Both the position numbers and the translations under genes were made by a program. From Gemmatimonadota bacterium (lineage in GTDB: Bacteria > Gemmatimonadota > Gemmatimonadetes > Longimicrobiales > Gaopeijiaceae), in contig JAHHMJ010000083.1 in assembly GCA_018678395.1 (NCBI GenBank), positions 1 through 7,614 of the forward strand: a stretch of DNA of 7,614 nt, in the 5' to 3' direction. Below are positions 1-6,028 of the stretch, piece after piece. A model generated the notes under the pieces. The model ran no database searches and was not told the DNA's origin. It was given only the letters and a program-made list of their open reading frames with translations. Position 1 is the stretch's first letter; every line of letters starts with the position of its first letter.

Positions 1-272
1 TGGGTCCCGTCGAGCGTGGCCGGCACGAGGGCGATCGAGAAGCGGACCATGGCGCGGACCAGGAGCGGCAACCACACCACCGCCCCCACCACTGCCCAGA
101 TCGCGACGACCACCACCAGCACGCCACGGCTGAGCCACTCCAGTGCAGCGGGCCGCACCCGCCCTTCGGCCGGGGCCTCGGCGACGATGGTGGGCTCGGC
201 CAGGCCCCGATAGCGGATCGACGGGGTCGCGCGGGCGGTGGGATCGAGAGTCCCGGTGGGCGGGCTGTTCAT
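1..272 (-). CDS. Membrane protein, N-terminal part (3' end outside window), unknown function
   Basis: The frame opens with ATG at 272 and stays open for 90 codons to the window edge, so the C terminus is missing. Residues 1-45 are rich in Pro, Ala, Thr and Arg with no clear domain. Residues about 50-72 form one strong membrane helix (a run of Val, Ile, Ala and Trp). A second, more amphipathic hydrophobic stretch at about 73-86 contains Met, Val, Phe and Leu. No signal peptide cleavage site is evident, because the hydrophobic segment lies far from the N terminus. I do not recognise the family. A perfect AGGAGG site and GC-rich codon third positions support a real gene. It follows the repeat membrane protein by 40 bases in the same direction, so it may belong to the same transcript. 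Confidence 0.7.
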   Translation of the reverse strand, partial: MNSPPTGTLDPTARATPSIRYRGLAEPTIVAEAPAEGRVRPAALEWLSRGVLVVVVAIWAVVGAVVWLPLLVRAMVRFSIALVPATLDGT

Positions 273-312
273 GGGGGCCTCCTGGGAGAGCGGTCGTGTT
301 GAGGAGTCGAGG
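273..312 (-). other. 40-base intergenic gap, longest in the window
   Basis: This is the only junction longer than 10 bases. I see no stable stem followed by a T run, so no terminator is supported, and no clear promoter pair. It does contain the strong ribosome binding site of the next gene. Confidence 0.6.
278..283 (-). promoter_or_regulatory. Ribosome binding site AGGAGG before the last membrane-protein gene
   Basis: A complete AGGAGG on the minus strand lies 5 bases before the ATG at 272. It is the strongest Shine-Dalgarno sequence in the window and the main support for a real gene starting there. Confidence 0.85.
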
Positions 313-948
313 TCAGTCGGAGCCGTCCTGGCCCTGCACGGGCCCGGCGAGCGTATCCTGGGGCATCATCACGCTTCCGAAGCCGTCGCCGGCGAGGCCC
401 ATGCCCATGCGGGTCACGCCCTCCGCATCGGCGAAGACGAGGTTGGCTTCATCAGCCCGGGTGAGACCGAGAACCGCACGAGGGATGCCACCGCCGTCGG
501 CGAACACCAGGGTCGTGGTCTCGTCGGGGAGCAGCCCCAGCACCGCGCGCCGCTGCCCGCTGTCGCTGATGAGTGCCATTCCCGGCGATCCGCTCTGCAA
601 CACCGTGAGGTTGAGGCGGGGCTGGCGGCGTTCGTCGAGAAGACTCAGGCGGGTGTTGCCGTCAGCATCGATGCCCCACTCGCCTCTCTCGACGCCGTCG
701 GCGTCGACGAGCCGGAAGCTCTGCGCTTCGACGATGTCACCGGTCGGGGCGGCACCGACGAATCCCGGCGCGAAGAGGGCCAGCGCCAGGAGCGAGAGCG
801 TAAGTCCGAACCCGAGGCCCAGGACGCGCACCTGTGTGCGCATGCGCCGGCGGTCCTCCTCCATCGCCCGCATGCGGGCGCGGAGGCGGTCCTCCATCTC
901 GCGCAGGGTCGTGCGATCGGCCGGATCCGGCATGGTCGTGTCGTTCAT
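313..948 (-). CDS. Single-pass membrane protein with coiled coil and tandem beta-type repeats, unknown function
   Basis: I do not recognise a named family for this 211-residue protein. Residues 10-40 are very rich in Arg/Glu/Met and should form a charged coiled coil on the cytoplasmic side. Residues 43-66 form one membrane helix. After it come about five degenerate repeats of roughly 23 residues (about 75-98, 99-121, 122-143, 144-167, 168-190), built on a pattern like hydrophobic-x-x-x-Asp-x-x-Gly-x-x-Arg-x-x-hydrophobic-Gly. Examples are FRLVDADGVERGEWG, MALISDSGQRRAVLG and LVFADGGGIPRAVLG. Alternating beta strands and turns suggest a stacked or solenoid-like extracytoplasmic domain, and the positive N-terminal side supports an N-in topology. 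The ATPase stop lies 7 bases upstream and the Shine-Dalgarno is weak, so expression is probably coupled to the operon. It may be an envelope-side sensor or anchor of the pilus; this is a guess from location. Confidence 0.78.
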   Translation of the reverse strand: MNDTTMPDPADRTTLREMEDRLRARMRAMEEDRRRMRTQVRVLGLGFGLTLSLLALALFAPGFVGAAPTGDIVEAQSFRLVDADGVERGEWGIDADGNTRLSLLDERRQPRLNLTVLQSGSPGMALISDSGQRRAVLGLLPDETTTLVFADGGGIPRAVLGLTRADEANLVFADAEGVTRMGMGLAGDGFGSVMMPQDTLAGPVQGQDGSD

Positions 949-955
949 GGGAGTC

Positions 956-2320
956 TCAGGTCGCGTGGATGGAGGGGATCCCGGCCGTGTACTCCTCCTC
1001 GGTGACGAGGAAGTACGAGCGGGCGGCGCGATGAATCAGTTCGGGCGTGAGGCGAGCCGATTCCCCCTTGTAGCGGGAGAACGACTGGATCTGATGGACC
1101 AGGTCACGCGGGTGGCACCCGCGCGGCCGGAAACCCATCGGCTCGTAGTAGGTGTCGAACAGCAGGTCGACCGCCGCCGGAGCGTAGGGGACCTCCTCAT
1201 CGTGACACACCATCTCGAGGATCTCGGCAAAGGCGGCCTTGTCGGGGCTTCGGACCTCGATCTTGAACTGGATGCGCCGCAAGAACGCCTCGTCCACGAG
1301 GTTCGAGGGGTTCAGGTTCGTCGCGAAGATCAGCAGAGTGTCGAACGGCACGGGGAACTTGGCGCCCGTGTGGAGCGTCAGGGTGTCCACGCCCTTTTCG
1401 ATCGGGACGATCCACCGGTTGAGCAGCTCCGAGGGCCGGGCACGCTGACGACCGAAGTCGTCGATGACGAGCACGCCGCCGGCCGCTTTGATCTGGAAGG
1501 GCGCCTGATAGACCTTCGAGAACGGGTCGTACTGGAGGTCGAGCTGATCGAGCGTCAGCTCACCGCCGACGAAGACGGCCGGGCGACGCACGTGCATGAA
1601 CCGTCGGTCCCACGAGACGCCGTGCCGAACGAGCGGGGACGTCTCGGACGACTCCCCGGTGTCGACCCGGTGATGGTAGACCGGGTCCTCGATCACCATC
1701 ACCGACCCCGAGACCGTGACCGCCCGGGGCAGGTAGATCGACTCGGATTCCAACACCGCGAGCCGCTCGGCGATCGCAGTCTTCCCGTTGCCGGGTGCCC
1801 CGTGGAGGAAGATCGAGCTTCCGGAGTTCACGGCCGGACCGAGAGCCTCGTAGACCTCCTCCGGGAAGACCAGGTCGGCGAACGCCCGCCGTAGCGCTTC
1901 GTGGCCGATGCGTACGTTACGGACGGTCTGCCGGCGCACCCACTCGGTGAACGTGTCCAGATTCACCGGTGCGGGGCCCACGTAGAGGCTCGCCTCCATG
2001 GCGTGGCGCGCGCGGTTGCGTCCCTCGTCGGTGAGCGCGAAGCGGTAGCCCGAGCGGCCGTGTCCGCGCGTATCCAGCACCTCCACGAAGTGGCGCTGCT
2101 GCAGGGAGAGGAGCAGATCGTCCAGAACCGGGAAGGCGAGGGCGAGAAAGTCCGACAACTCTTCCCCCGTCATCGAGCCGGTCTGATAGAGGGCCTTCAA
2201 CGTCAGGTCGACGATGGCGCTCCGGGGCAGACCGGTCTCCTCGATGGTGAGGGGACAGGGCGGACGGGCGGCGTCAACTTCCGAGCCGACGACGTCGGCG
2301 AACCCGGTGGCGCTGATCAT
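956..2320 (-). CDS. Winged-helix plus AAA+ ATPase, probable Tad pilus-associated
   Basis: This 454-residue cytoplasmic protein has two parts. Residues about 33-110 look like a winged helix-turn-helix: helices (SAIVDLTLKALYQTG, TGEELSDFLAL, LDDLLLSLQQRHFVE), then a wing-like GYRFALTDEGR. A linker with YVGPAPVNLDTF (113-124) follows. Residues about 140-440 form an AAA+ module. Walker A is GAPGNGKT (174-181), Walker B VLVIDDF (283-289) and sensor 1 ATN (333-335). A probable arginine finger pair is R348/R349 in FLRRIQF, and a sensor-2-like basic region is FRPRGCHPRD (397-406). The core loosely resembles MoxR-type ATPases, but it lacks the GAFTGA loop of sigma-54 activators. I recall AAA ATPases of this kind being annotated as Flp pilus-associated, but cannot verify that here. 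The neighbours suggest a remodelling or regulatory role for the Tad machine, possibly with the DUF192 protein as partner. The wHTH may bind DNA or simply mediate protein contacts. Confidence 0.82.
   Translation of the reverse strand: MISATGFADVVGSEVDAARPPCPLTIEETGLPRSAIVDLTLKALYQTGSMTGEELSDFLALAFPVLDDLLLSLQQRHFVEVLDTRGHGRSGYRFALTDEGRNRARHAMEASLYVGPAPVNLDTFTEWVRRQTVRNVRIGHEALRRAFADLVFPEEVYEALGPAVNSGSSIFLHGAPGNGKTAIAERLAVLESESIYLPRAVTVSGSVMVIEDPVYHHRVDTGESSETSPLVRHGVSWDRRFMHVRRPAVFVGGELTLDQLDLQYDPFSKVYQAPFQIKAAGGVLVIDDFGRQRARPSELLNRWIVPIEKGVDTLTLHTGAKFPVPFDTLLIFATNLNPSNLVDEAFLRRIQFKIEVRSPDKAAFAEILEMVCHDEEVPYAPAAVDLLFDTYYEPMGFRPRGCHPRDLVHQIQSFSRYKGESARLTPELIHRAARSYFLVTEEEYTAGIPSIHAT
2317..2320 (-). 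promoter_or_regulatory. ATGA stop/start overlap, DUF192 gene to AAA+ ATPase gene
   Basis: The TGA of the DUF192 gene and the ATG of the ATPase gene share ATGA. GGAGA at 2326-2330 lies 5 bases before this ATG, so the ATPase has its own ribosome binding site as well as coupling to the gene upstream. Confidence 0.8.
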
Positions 2321-2706
2321 GCGCTTCTCCGTGCGAGGGGTGTAGCGAACTCGAGGTCGTCCCAGCCCAGGCGATCTCCCACCATGGTCCCGGTGCGCCC
2401 GAGGGTCCCCACGGGGACTTCGAGCACGGCGCGGGCGTGGGTGACGCGCGATGTGCGCTGCCAGGGCCGCAGTCCCTCGACGAGGTGGACGACGGTTCCG
2501 TCTTCGGTCAGGAAGACCACGTCGAGCGGAAACCGCACGCCGAACATGTGCACGCCGTCACAGGGGGTGAGCAGCAGACCCTCACCGGGCGACGGCTGCG
2601 GCCGCCCCAGGAATCCGCGCAGCCGGGACCAGAAACGGTCGGCCACCCGGACGCGCGATCCGACGACCGCGCCTCGGGTCTCATTGACGACGCGCAGCGT
2701 GCTCAT
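2317..2706 (-). CDS. DUF192 family protein (COG1430 type), cytoplasmic form
   Basis: This 129-residue protein has a single DUF192 domain over nearly its whole length. Recognisable parts are the N-terminal ADRFWSRLRGFLGR (22-35), the central GEGLLLTPCDGVHMFGVRFP stretch (41-60, with C49 and H53), LDVVFL (61-66), and the C-terminal VLEVPVGTLGRTG and GDRLG elements (94-114). The biochemical role of the family is unknown to me. Many members carry a secretion signal; this one has none, so it should stay in the cytoplasm. It is locked between tadC and the AAA+ ATPase by 4-base overlaps on both sides, which points to a job in Tad pilus assembly or its control. The in-frame extension upstream to 2784 lies inside tadC and is rejected. 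The family call is firm; the function is open. Confidence 0.88.
   Translation of the reverse strand: MSTLRVVNETRGAVVGSRVRVADRFWSRLRGFLGRPQPSPGEGLLLTPCDGVHMFGVRFPLDVVFLTEDGTVVHLVEGLRPWQRTSRVTHARAVLEVPVGTLGRTGTMVGDRLGWDDLEFATPLARRSA
2703..2706 (-). promoter_or_regulatory. ATGA stop/start overlap, tadC to DUF192 gene
   Basis: The TGA of tadC and the ATG of the DUF192 gene share ATGA. No good Shine-Dalgarno sequence is visible before this ATG, so translation of the DUF192 gene probably depends on ribosomes finishing tadC. Confidence 0.75.
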
Positions 2707-3620
2707 CCGAGGCCGCCCAGCGTGTTGAACACCTGAATGAGAGCCGGCCCGAGCACGACCACGAACAGCGCGGGGAAGATGCACAGGGCCAACGGGAAGA
2801 CCATCTTGATGGCCGTCTTCGCCGCCGCTTCTTCGGCACGCTGGCGCCGCTTGGTACGGAGGGAGTCGGCGTGGACGCGGAGCGACTTGGCGATCGACGT
2901 CCCGAACCGCTCGGTCTGGATCAGAAGGGTGACCAGCGAGCGCATGTCGGACACTCCGGTGCGATCCGCCATGTTCATCAACGCGGCGTCACGCGGCGTG
3001 CCGGCGCGGATCTCGAGGTTGGTCTGCGCGATCTCCTCGGTGATCAGCTGATTCACGTGCCGCATCTCCGCCGCGACACGCAGCAGCGCCTGATTCAGTC
3101 CGAGTCCGGCCTCGACGCAGATGACCAGCAGGTCGAGAGCGTCGGGCAGCGCCTTCACGATCTCGCGCTGGCGGCGGGCGATCCGGACGCTCAGGACGAA
3201 TCCGGGGACGAACCAACCCGCGAACCCCGCCCAGAAGCCCAGCACGGTGGACAGGATCCCCGGGAAACCGATAGCGGCCCCGAAAGCCATGCCGAGCCCG
3301 AACAGGCCGATCGCCGCGGCGATGCGCGCTCCGAGGAAGAGCGGTAGTGCCGTGGCTTCCCGATATCCGGCGTGAACCAGGCGGGCACGGAGCGGACCCC
3401 AGTCCTTCTTGCGGGCCTGGAACCGGGCTCCTGCGGCACGCACGAGCTCGTGAAAGCGGTTGAGGCGGTAGCGACGATGATCGACGTCGTCCCGGCCGTA
3501 GAGGCCGAGCTCGATCAGCCGGGTACGCGTGGCCCGGTTCTGGGCCGGCAAAGCGGTGAACGCCCCGAAGACGAGGAGGCCGGCGCTGAGCGCCGCGCTG
3601 AAAGCGACGAGGTAGAGCAT
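2703..3620 (-). CDS. tadC: TadC, second inner-membrane platform protein of the Tad pilus (T2SSF family)
   Basis: This 305-residue protein is similar in plan to TadB. It has an N-terminal membrane helix (about 2-24), a basic cytoplasmic segment (about 28-85), and two membrane helices (about 93-116 and 119-145). The cytoplasmic T2SSF domain (about 150-270) opens with LPDALDLLVICVEAGLGLNQ and contains the characteristic TERFGTSIAKSLR. A hydrophobic C-terminal segment follows (about 271-300). It should pair with TadB to form the inner-membrane platform and transmit force from CpaF. The open frame continues upstream for another 192 codons, but that part is antiparallel-free shadow of tadB with Arg/Pro/Gly-rich composition and no membrane pattern, so I start at 3620, where a good ribosome binding site exists. 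The stop TGA overlaps the next ATG (ATGA). Confidence 0.93.
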   Translation of the reverse strand: MLYLVAFSAALSAGLLVFGAFTALPAQNRATRTRLIELGLYGRDDVDHRRYRLNRFHELVRAAGARFQARKKDWGPLRARLVHAGYREATALPLFLGARIAAAIGLFGLGMAFGAAIGFPGILSTVLGFWAGFAGWFVPGFVLSVRIARRQREIVKALPDALDLLVICVEAGLGLNQALLRVAAEMRHVNQLITEEIAQTNLEIRAGTPRDAALMNMADRTGVSDMRSLVTLLIQTERFGTSIAKSLRVHADSLRTKRRQRAEEAAAKTAIKMVFPLALCIFPALFVVVLGPALIQVFNTLGGLG

Positions 3621-3625
3621 GCGGT

Positions 3626-3630
3626 CTCCT
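3626..3630 (-). promoter_or_regulatory. Ribosome binding site AGGAG deciding the tadC start
   Basis: AGGAG on the minus strand overlaps the TAG stop of tadB and lies 5 bases before the ATG at 3620. It fixes the tadC start at this ATG and argues against the much longer open frame that extends upstream to 4196 through tadB. Confidence 0.85.
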
Positions 3631-4612
3631 AGATCTCGATGGCGATGACGCGGCGAATCCACAGGACGCCGACGATCTGCATCAGGGCTGCGAAGGCGAG
3701 AATTGCACGCCCTCCCAGGCCGTCGAGCAGCAGCGCCATGTACTCGGGCTCGATGATCCAGATGATGGAGCCGACCACGATGGGCAGAAGGCCCAGGACC
3801 CACCCGGTCATCCGGCCCTGCGCGGTGTAGACCCGCAGCTGGCGCTGGATGTAGAAGCGGTCGCGAATGGTCGAGGCGAGGTTGTCGAGGATCTCGGCCA
3901 GGTTCCCGCCCACGTCGCGCTGGACGAGGAGGGCGGTGGCGAAGATGCGGACGTCGACCAGGTCGTTCCGGTGAACCAGGTTCACCAGGGCGTCCTCGAA
4001 CGGAAGCCCGAAGCGCTGCTCCTCGAAGGTGATGCGGAACTCCTCGGCCACGGTCTCGGAGGCGTCCTCTCCGACCATGCGCATGCCCGAGCTGATCGGA
4101 TGCCCGGCCCGGATGGCCCGGGTCAGCAGCTCGATCGCCTCGGGGAACTGCTCTTCGAAGTCGCGGGTGCGCTTCGTGCGGCGCCGCGCGACCCACATGT
4201 ACGGCAGCAGCACGCCGATGCCGGCGCCCACGGTCGTGAGGATCAGCGAGCCGGTCGCGACCATGACGCCGGCCGCGAGGCCGAGCGCACAGGCGACGCT
4301 GATGGCGACGAACGACTCGACCGCCATGTCGATCCGGGCCTGGCGAAGCAGTCGCTGGGCGGTCTCGACACCCGGCGAGGCATGAGCCAGACGGTTCAGC
4401 ACACCCTCGCCGACGCCGCTCTGGCGGAGCAGCGCTGCGGAGCTGGCCGCACCCGCCTCGGGGGAGGTTCCCGCGAGGGCCCGGAGCTGGCGGCGCGCCT
4501 GGAGGCGACGCACACCGTCACGGACGAGCTCCCAGATCAGTACGAGCGAGAGGACGCCGAAGATCGTGGCGGAAGCCACCATCAGGGCCGGGAACCAGGG
4601 AAGCGTCGACAT
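3629..4612 (-). CDS. tadB: TadB, inner-membrane platform protein of the Tad pilus (T2SSF family)
   Basis: This 327-residue polytopic membrane protein has an N-terminal membrane helix (about 8-27) and a cytoplasmic linker with basic helices (about 30-95). Two adjacent membrane helices follow (about 98-121 and 123-143), then a cytoplasmic type II secretion F domain (about 150-265, starting at the FEEQFPEAIELLTRAIRAG stretch and including the QRDVGGNLAEILDN stretch). A final helix pair lies at about 268-287 and 303-325. Length and topology match TadB. With TadC it forms the GspF/PilC-like platform on which CpaF acts. GTG codons at 4621 and 4618 are in frame, but the ATG at 4612 has the well-spaced GGGAG. 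The gene follows cpaF by 2 bases (TGATCATG) and precedes tadC by 8 bases. Confidence 0.93.
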   Translation of the reverse strand: MSTLPWFPALMVASATIFGVLSLVLIWELVRDGVRRLQARRQLRALAGTSPEAGAASSAALLRQSGVGEGVLNRLAHASPGVETAQRLLRQARIDMAVESFVAISVACALGLAAGVMVATGSLILTTVGAGIGVLLPYMWVARRRTKRTRDFEEQFPEAIELLTRAIRAGHPISSGMRMVGEDASETVAEEFRITFEEQRFGLPFEDALVNLVHRNDLVDVRIFATALLVQRDVGGNLAEILDNLASTIRDRFYIQRQLRVYTAQGRMTGWVLGLLPIVVGSIIWIIEPEYMALLLDGLGGRAILAFAALMQIVGVLWIRRVIAIEI

Positions 4613-4614
4613 GA

Positions 4615-6021
4615 TCACCACTCCCGGGTGGTGGGGGAGCCGGCCTCGCCGCCCACCTCTTCGATGAACATCGAGGAGGGCAGGTCGATGCCGCGAACGC
4701 GCAGCTGGTCGGCGAAGCGAGGCCGGATGCCGGTCGGGCGGAAGCGGCCGACCACGTTGCCGTCCTCGTCGATGCCTTCGCGCTCGTAGACGAAGAGGTC
4801 CTGCATCGTGACCACCTCGCCCTCCATCCCGACGATCTCCGAGAGCGAGACGATCTTGCGGGTGCCGTCGGGGAGGCGGGCGACCTGGACCACCACGTCG
4901 ATCGCGCTCGCGATCTGCTGACGGATCGCCCGCTCCGGAAGGTTGAGGCTCGCCATGGCGACCATGGTCTCGAGGCGGCTCAGGGCGTCCCGCGGCGTAT
5001 TCGCGTGGAGCGTCGTGAGCGATCCCTCGTGACCCGTGTTCATGGCCTGGAGCATGTCCACCGCCTCCGACCCGCGAACCTCACCGAGGATGATGCGGTC
5101 GGGCCGCATGCGCAGGGCGTTGATCACGAGAGCGCGCTGGCTGACCTCACCGCGCCCCTCGATGTTCGCCGGCCGTGTTTCGAGGCGGACCACGTGCGGC
5201 TGCCGCAGCTGGAGCTCGGCGGAGTCCTCGATGGTCAGGATCCGCTCGTCGGTCGGGATGTGCGCCGACAAGACGTTCAGGAGCGTCGTTTTACCCGCGC
5301 CGGTACCGCCGGAGATCAGCACGTTCAATCGCGCCGCGACGACGCCCTGCAGGAGGGTGAGCATCCCCTCGCTGGCCGATCCCTTGGTCAGGAGGTCCTC
5401 GGCGGAGAGGACGTCCGTCTTGAAGCGGCGGATCGAGAGGTGCGGTCCGTCGATGGACAGCGGTGGGATGACCGCGTTCACGCGGGAGTTGTCGGGCAGC
5501 CGGGCGTCGACCATCGGCGAGGAATCGTCGATACGTCGGCCGATGGCCGAGACGATCCGATCGATCACCTGGAGGAGGTGCCGGTCGTTCTGGAAGCGGA
5601 TGTCCGTGCGGTAGAGCCGCCCGTTACGCTCGACGAACACGTCCTTGTAGGTGTTGACGAGGATGTCGGAGACCTCCGGGTCCTTCATGAGCGGCTCGAG
5701 GGGCCCGAGGCCGAAGATCTCGTCGAGGATCTCCTCGGCCAGGCTCTCACGCTCGGAGACGTTCAGCGCGACGTTCTCCCACGCCATGATCTCCTGGATC
5801 ACGTCGCGGATGGTTCGCGATGCCTCCTCCCGACCGACGGCCTCGAGATTCGAGAGGTTGAGCCGATCGATGAGCTTGCGGTGGATGCGGCCCTTGATCT
5901 CCGAGAGATCGGCACCCGAGCCGGTCGGTGCGACGGGCTCCTGTCGGACGGCCGGCAGGGGGACCGACTCGTCGGTGGACGACGTGTGGGCGGTGTCGGG
6001 GTTCACGGTCCAGGCTTCCAT
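4615..6021 (-). CDS. cpaF: CpaF/TadA pilus assembly ATPase (type II/IV secretion ATPase family)
   Basis: This 468-residue hexameric-type secretion ATPase should power Flp pilus extrusion from the cytoplasmic face of the TadB/TadC platform. Residues 1-37 are Pro/Thr/Ser-rich and probably disordered. A helical N-terminal domain follows (about 40-110, with FGLGPLEPL), then the PAS-like domain and the RecA-like core. Walker A is GGTGAGKTT (238-246, catalytic K244). The Asp-box region is [10 protein letters not shown] (261-270), Walker B is [10 protein letters not shown] (310-319, E314), and the His box is [12 protein letters not shown] (330-341). All catalytic elements are intact and the length is normal for the family. 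The frame also offers GTG at 6024 directly before the ATG. I chose ATG at 6021 because the weak Shine-Dalgarno-like AGTGAG at the cpaE stop is then 6 bases away; the difference is one residue. It ends with TGA two bases before the tadB ATG, so the two are probably translationally coupled. Confidence 0.96.
   Translation of the reverse strand: MEAWTVNPDTAHTSSTDESVPLPAVRQEPVAPTGSGADLSEIKGRIHRKLIDRLNLSNLEAVGREEASRTIRDVIQEIMAWENVALNVSERESLAEEILDEIFGLGPLEPLMKDPEVSDILVNTYKDVFVERNGRLYRTDIRFQNDRHLLQVIDRIVSAIGRRIDDSSPMVDARLPDNSRVNAVIPPLSIDGPHLSIRRFKTDVLSAEDLLTKGSASEGMLTLLQGVVAARLNVLISGGTGAGKTTLLNVLSAHIPTDERILTIEDSAELQLRQPHVVRLETRPANIEGRGEVSQRALVINALRMRPDRIILGEVRGSEAVDMLQAMNTGHEGSLTTLHANTPRDALSRLETMVAMASLNLPERAIRQQIASAIDVVVQVARLPDGTRKIVSLSEIVGMEGEVVTMQDLFVYEREGIDEDGNVVGRFRPTGIRPRFADQLRVRGIDLPSSMFIEEVGGEAGSPTTREW
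4621..4625 (-). promoter_or_regulatory. Ribosome binding site GGGAG deciding the tadB start
   Basis: GGGAG on the minus strand, inside the last codons of cpaF, lies 8 bases before the ATG at 4612. It directly abuts or overlaps the alternative GTG codons at 4621 and 4618, which therefore cannot be its targets. This favours the ATG. Confidence 0.65.
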
Positions 6022-6028
6022 CACTCGC

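Noticed and set aside
273..312. Terminator in the 40-base gap
   Set aside because: The gap contains short self-complementary GC pieces (around CTCCCAGGAGG) but no stable stem with a following T run in either direction.
143..1894. Plus-strand open frame of 583 codons
   Set aside because: It runs antisense to three convincing genes and has an Arg/Ser/Pro/Gly-rich composition with no domain. It is kept open by the high GC content and codon bias of the minus-strand genes.
956..2320. The AAA+ protein as a sigma-54-dependent activator
   Set aside because: No GAFTGA loop and no C-terminal Fis-type helix-turn-helix; the DNA-binding-like domain is an N-terminal winged helix instead.
3621..4196. 192-codon upstream extension of the tadC frame
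   Set aside because: It overlaps tadB in another frame and is Arg/Pro/Gly-rich, whereas the ATG at 3620 has a well-placed AGGAG and opens with the expected membrane helix.
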